From Candidatus Phaeomarinibacter sp. (GTDB lineage: Bacteria > Pseudomonadota > Alphaproteobacteria > CGMCC-115125), in the NCBI GenBank assembly GCA_028279995.1, contig JANQMQ010000362.1:1-5641 (forward strand): a stretch of DNA of 5,641 bases, given 5' to 3'. How positions within the stretch are numbered: the first letter of the stretch is position 1; every line of letters starts with the position of its first letter. A model generated the notes under the pieces. That model made no database searches. It had not been told where the DNA came from and worked only from the letters and a program-made list of their open reading frames with translations. Made by a program: the position numbers and the translations under genes. This document shows positions 5,490 through 5,641 of the stretch, piece by piece.

Positions 5490-5641
5490 ATGCTGGCTCG
5501 GTTCAAGATTCCACTCATTGCGCTCACCGCCTTCGTCATCGGCACGCTTGATCCCATCAGCATGGTGTTCTGGAAGGTTGCCGAATGGCACCTGCCGACC
5601 ATCAAGGCGGAGAGCCTCGCTGTAGACAGCCCGTTTCAGGG
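5490..5641 (+). CDS. Unidentified protein with hydrophobic N-terminus (partial, cut by right edge)
   Basis: The frame opens at ATG 5490 after a strong GGGAGGG (5478-5484, five-base spacing) and runs to the window end, giving 50 residues. It begins MLARFK, then a hydrophobic segment of about 15 residues (IPLIALTAFVIGTL, 7-20) after two basic residues, which suits an uncleaved membrane anchor or a signal peptide without an obvious cleavage site. The next part (DPISMVFWKVAEWHLPTI, then KAESLAVDSPFQ) is mixed polar and aromatic. I do not recognise the family. The 43-base gap from the DUF971 stop permits cotranscription. Confidence 0.75.
   Translation, partial: MLARFKIPLIALTAFVIGTLDPISMVFWKVAEWHLPTIKAESLAVDSPFQ

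Overview
The window looks like chromosome from an alphaproteobacterium. The evidence is the right-hand gene order (thioredoxin-TPR chaperedoxin with a WCGPC site, Lon substrate-binding-domain protein, a Trm112-like protein without zinc cysteines, DUF971 protein), the GC-rich coding style there, and the family resemblance of the individual proteins. The assignment is inference from sequence memory; no search was run.

Left part (1-2651): an HxlR-family winged-helix regulator (minus strand, cut by the left edge) is divergent from a three-gene plus-strand cluster. The cluster holds a kappa-GST/DsbA-fold 2-hydroxychromene-2-carboxylate isomerase-like gene (541-1131), a short-chain dehydrogenase (1128-1832) and a glutathione S-transferase-like protein (1863-2651). 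The first gene is interrupted by an in-frame TAG exactly where the family has a conserved tryptophan, so it reads as a recent nonsense pseudogene (or a sequencing error). The SDR starts at GTG, overlapping the isomerase stop by 4 bases. Two of the three products belong to glutathione-using folds, and HxlR regulators often answer to reactive electrophiles, so the cluster is best read as a small glutathione-dependent aromatic or electrophile handling operon. The 253-base divergent gap holds two inverted repeats that are candidate operators.

Middle (2652-3154): a complete tRNA-Gly(GCC) with encoded CCA lies on the minus strand (2717-2791), convergent with the GST gene and preceded by a plausible promoter. 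Beyond it is a non-coding stretch of about 360 bases leading to the next operon. Lines I counted to the left of the tRNA are about 43-55% GC, and those to the right about 60-68%. The tRNA therefore sits near a composition boundary, with its 3' end facing the lower-GC side.

Right part (3155-5641): a plus-strand housekeeping run with short gaps (33, 23, 10 and 43 bases): CnoX-like chaperedoxin, Lon-N domain protein, Trm112-like protein, DUF971 protein, and the first 50 codons of an unidentified protein with a hydrophobic N-terminus. The theme is protein quality control plus small accessory proteins. I saw no CRISPR array, insertion sequence, integrase or phage gene, and no convincing rho-independent terminator.
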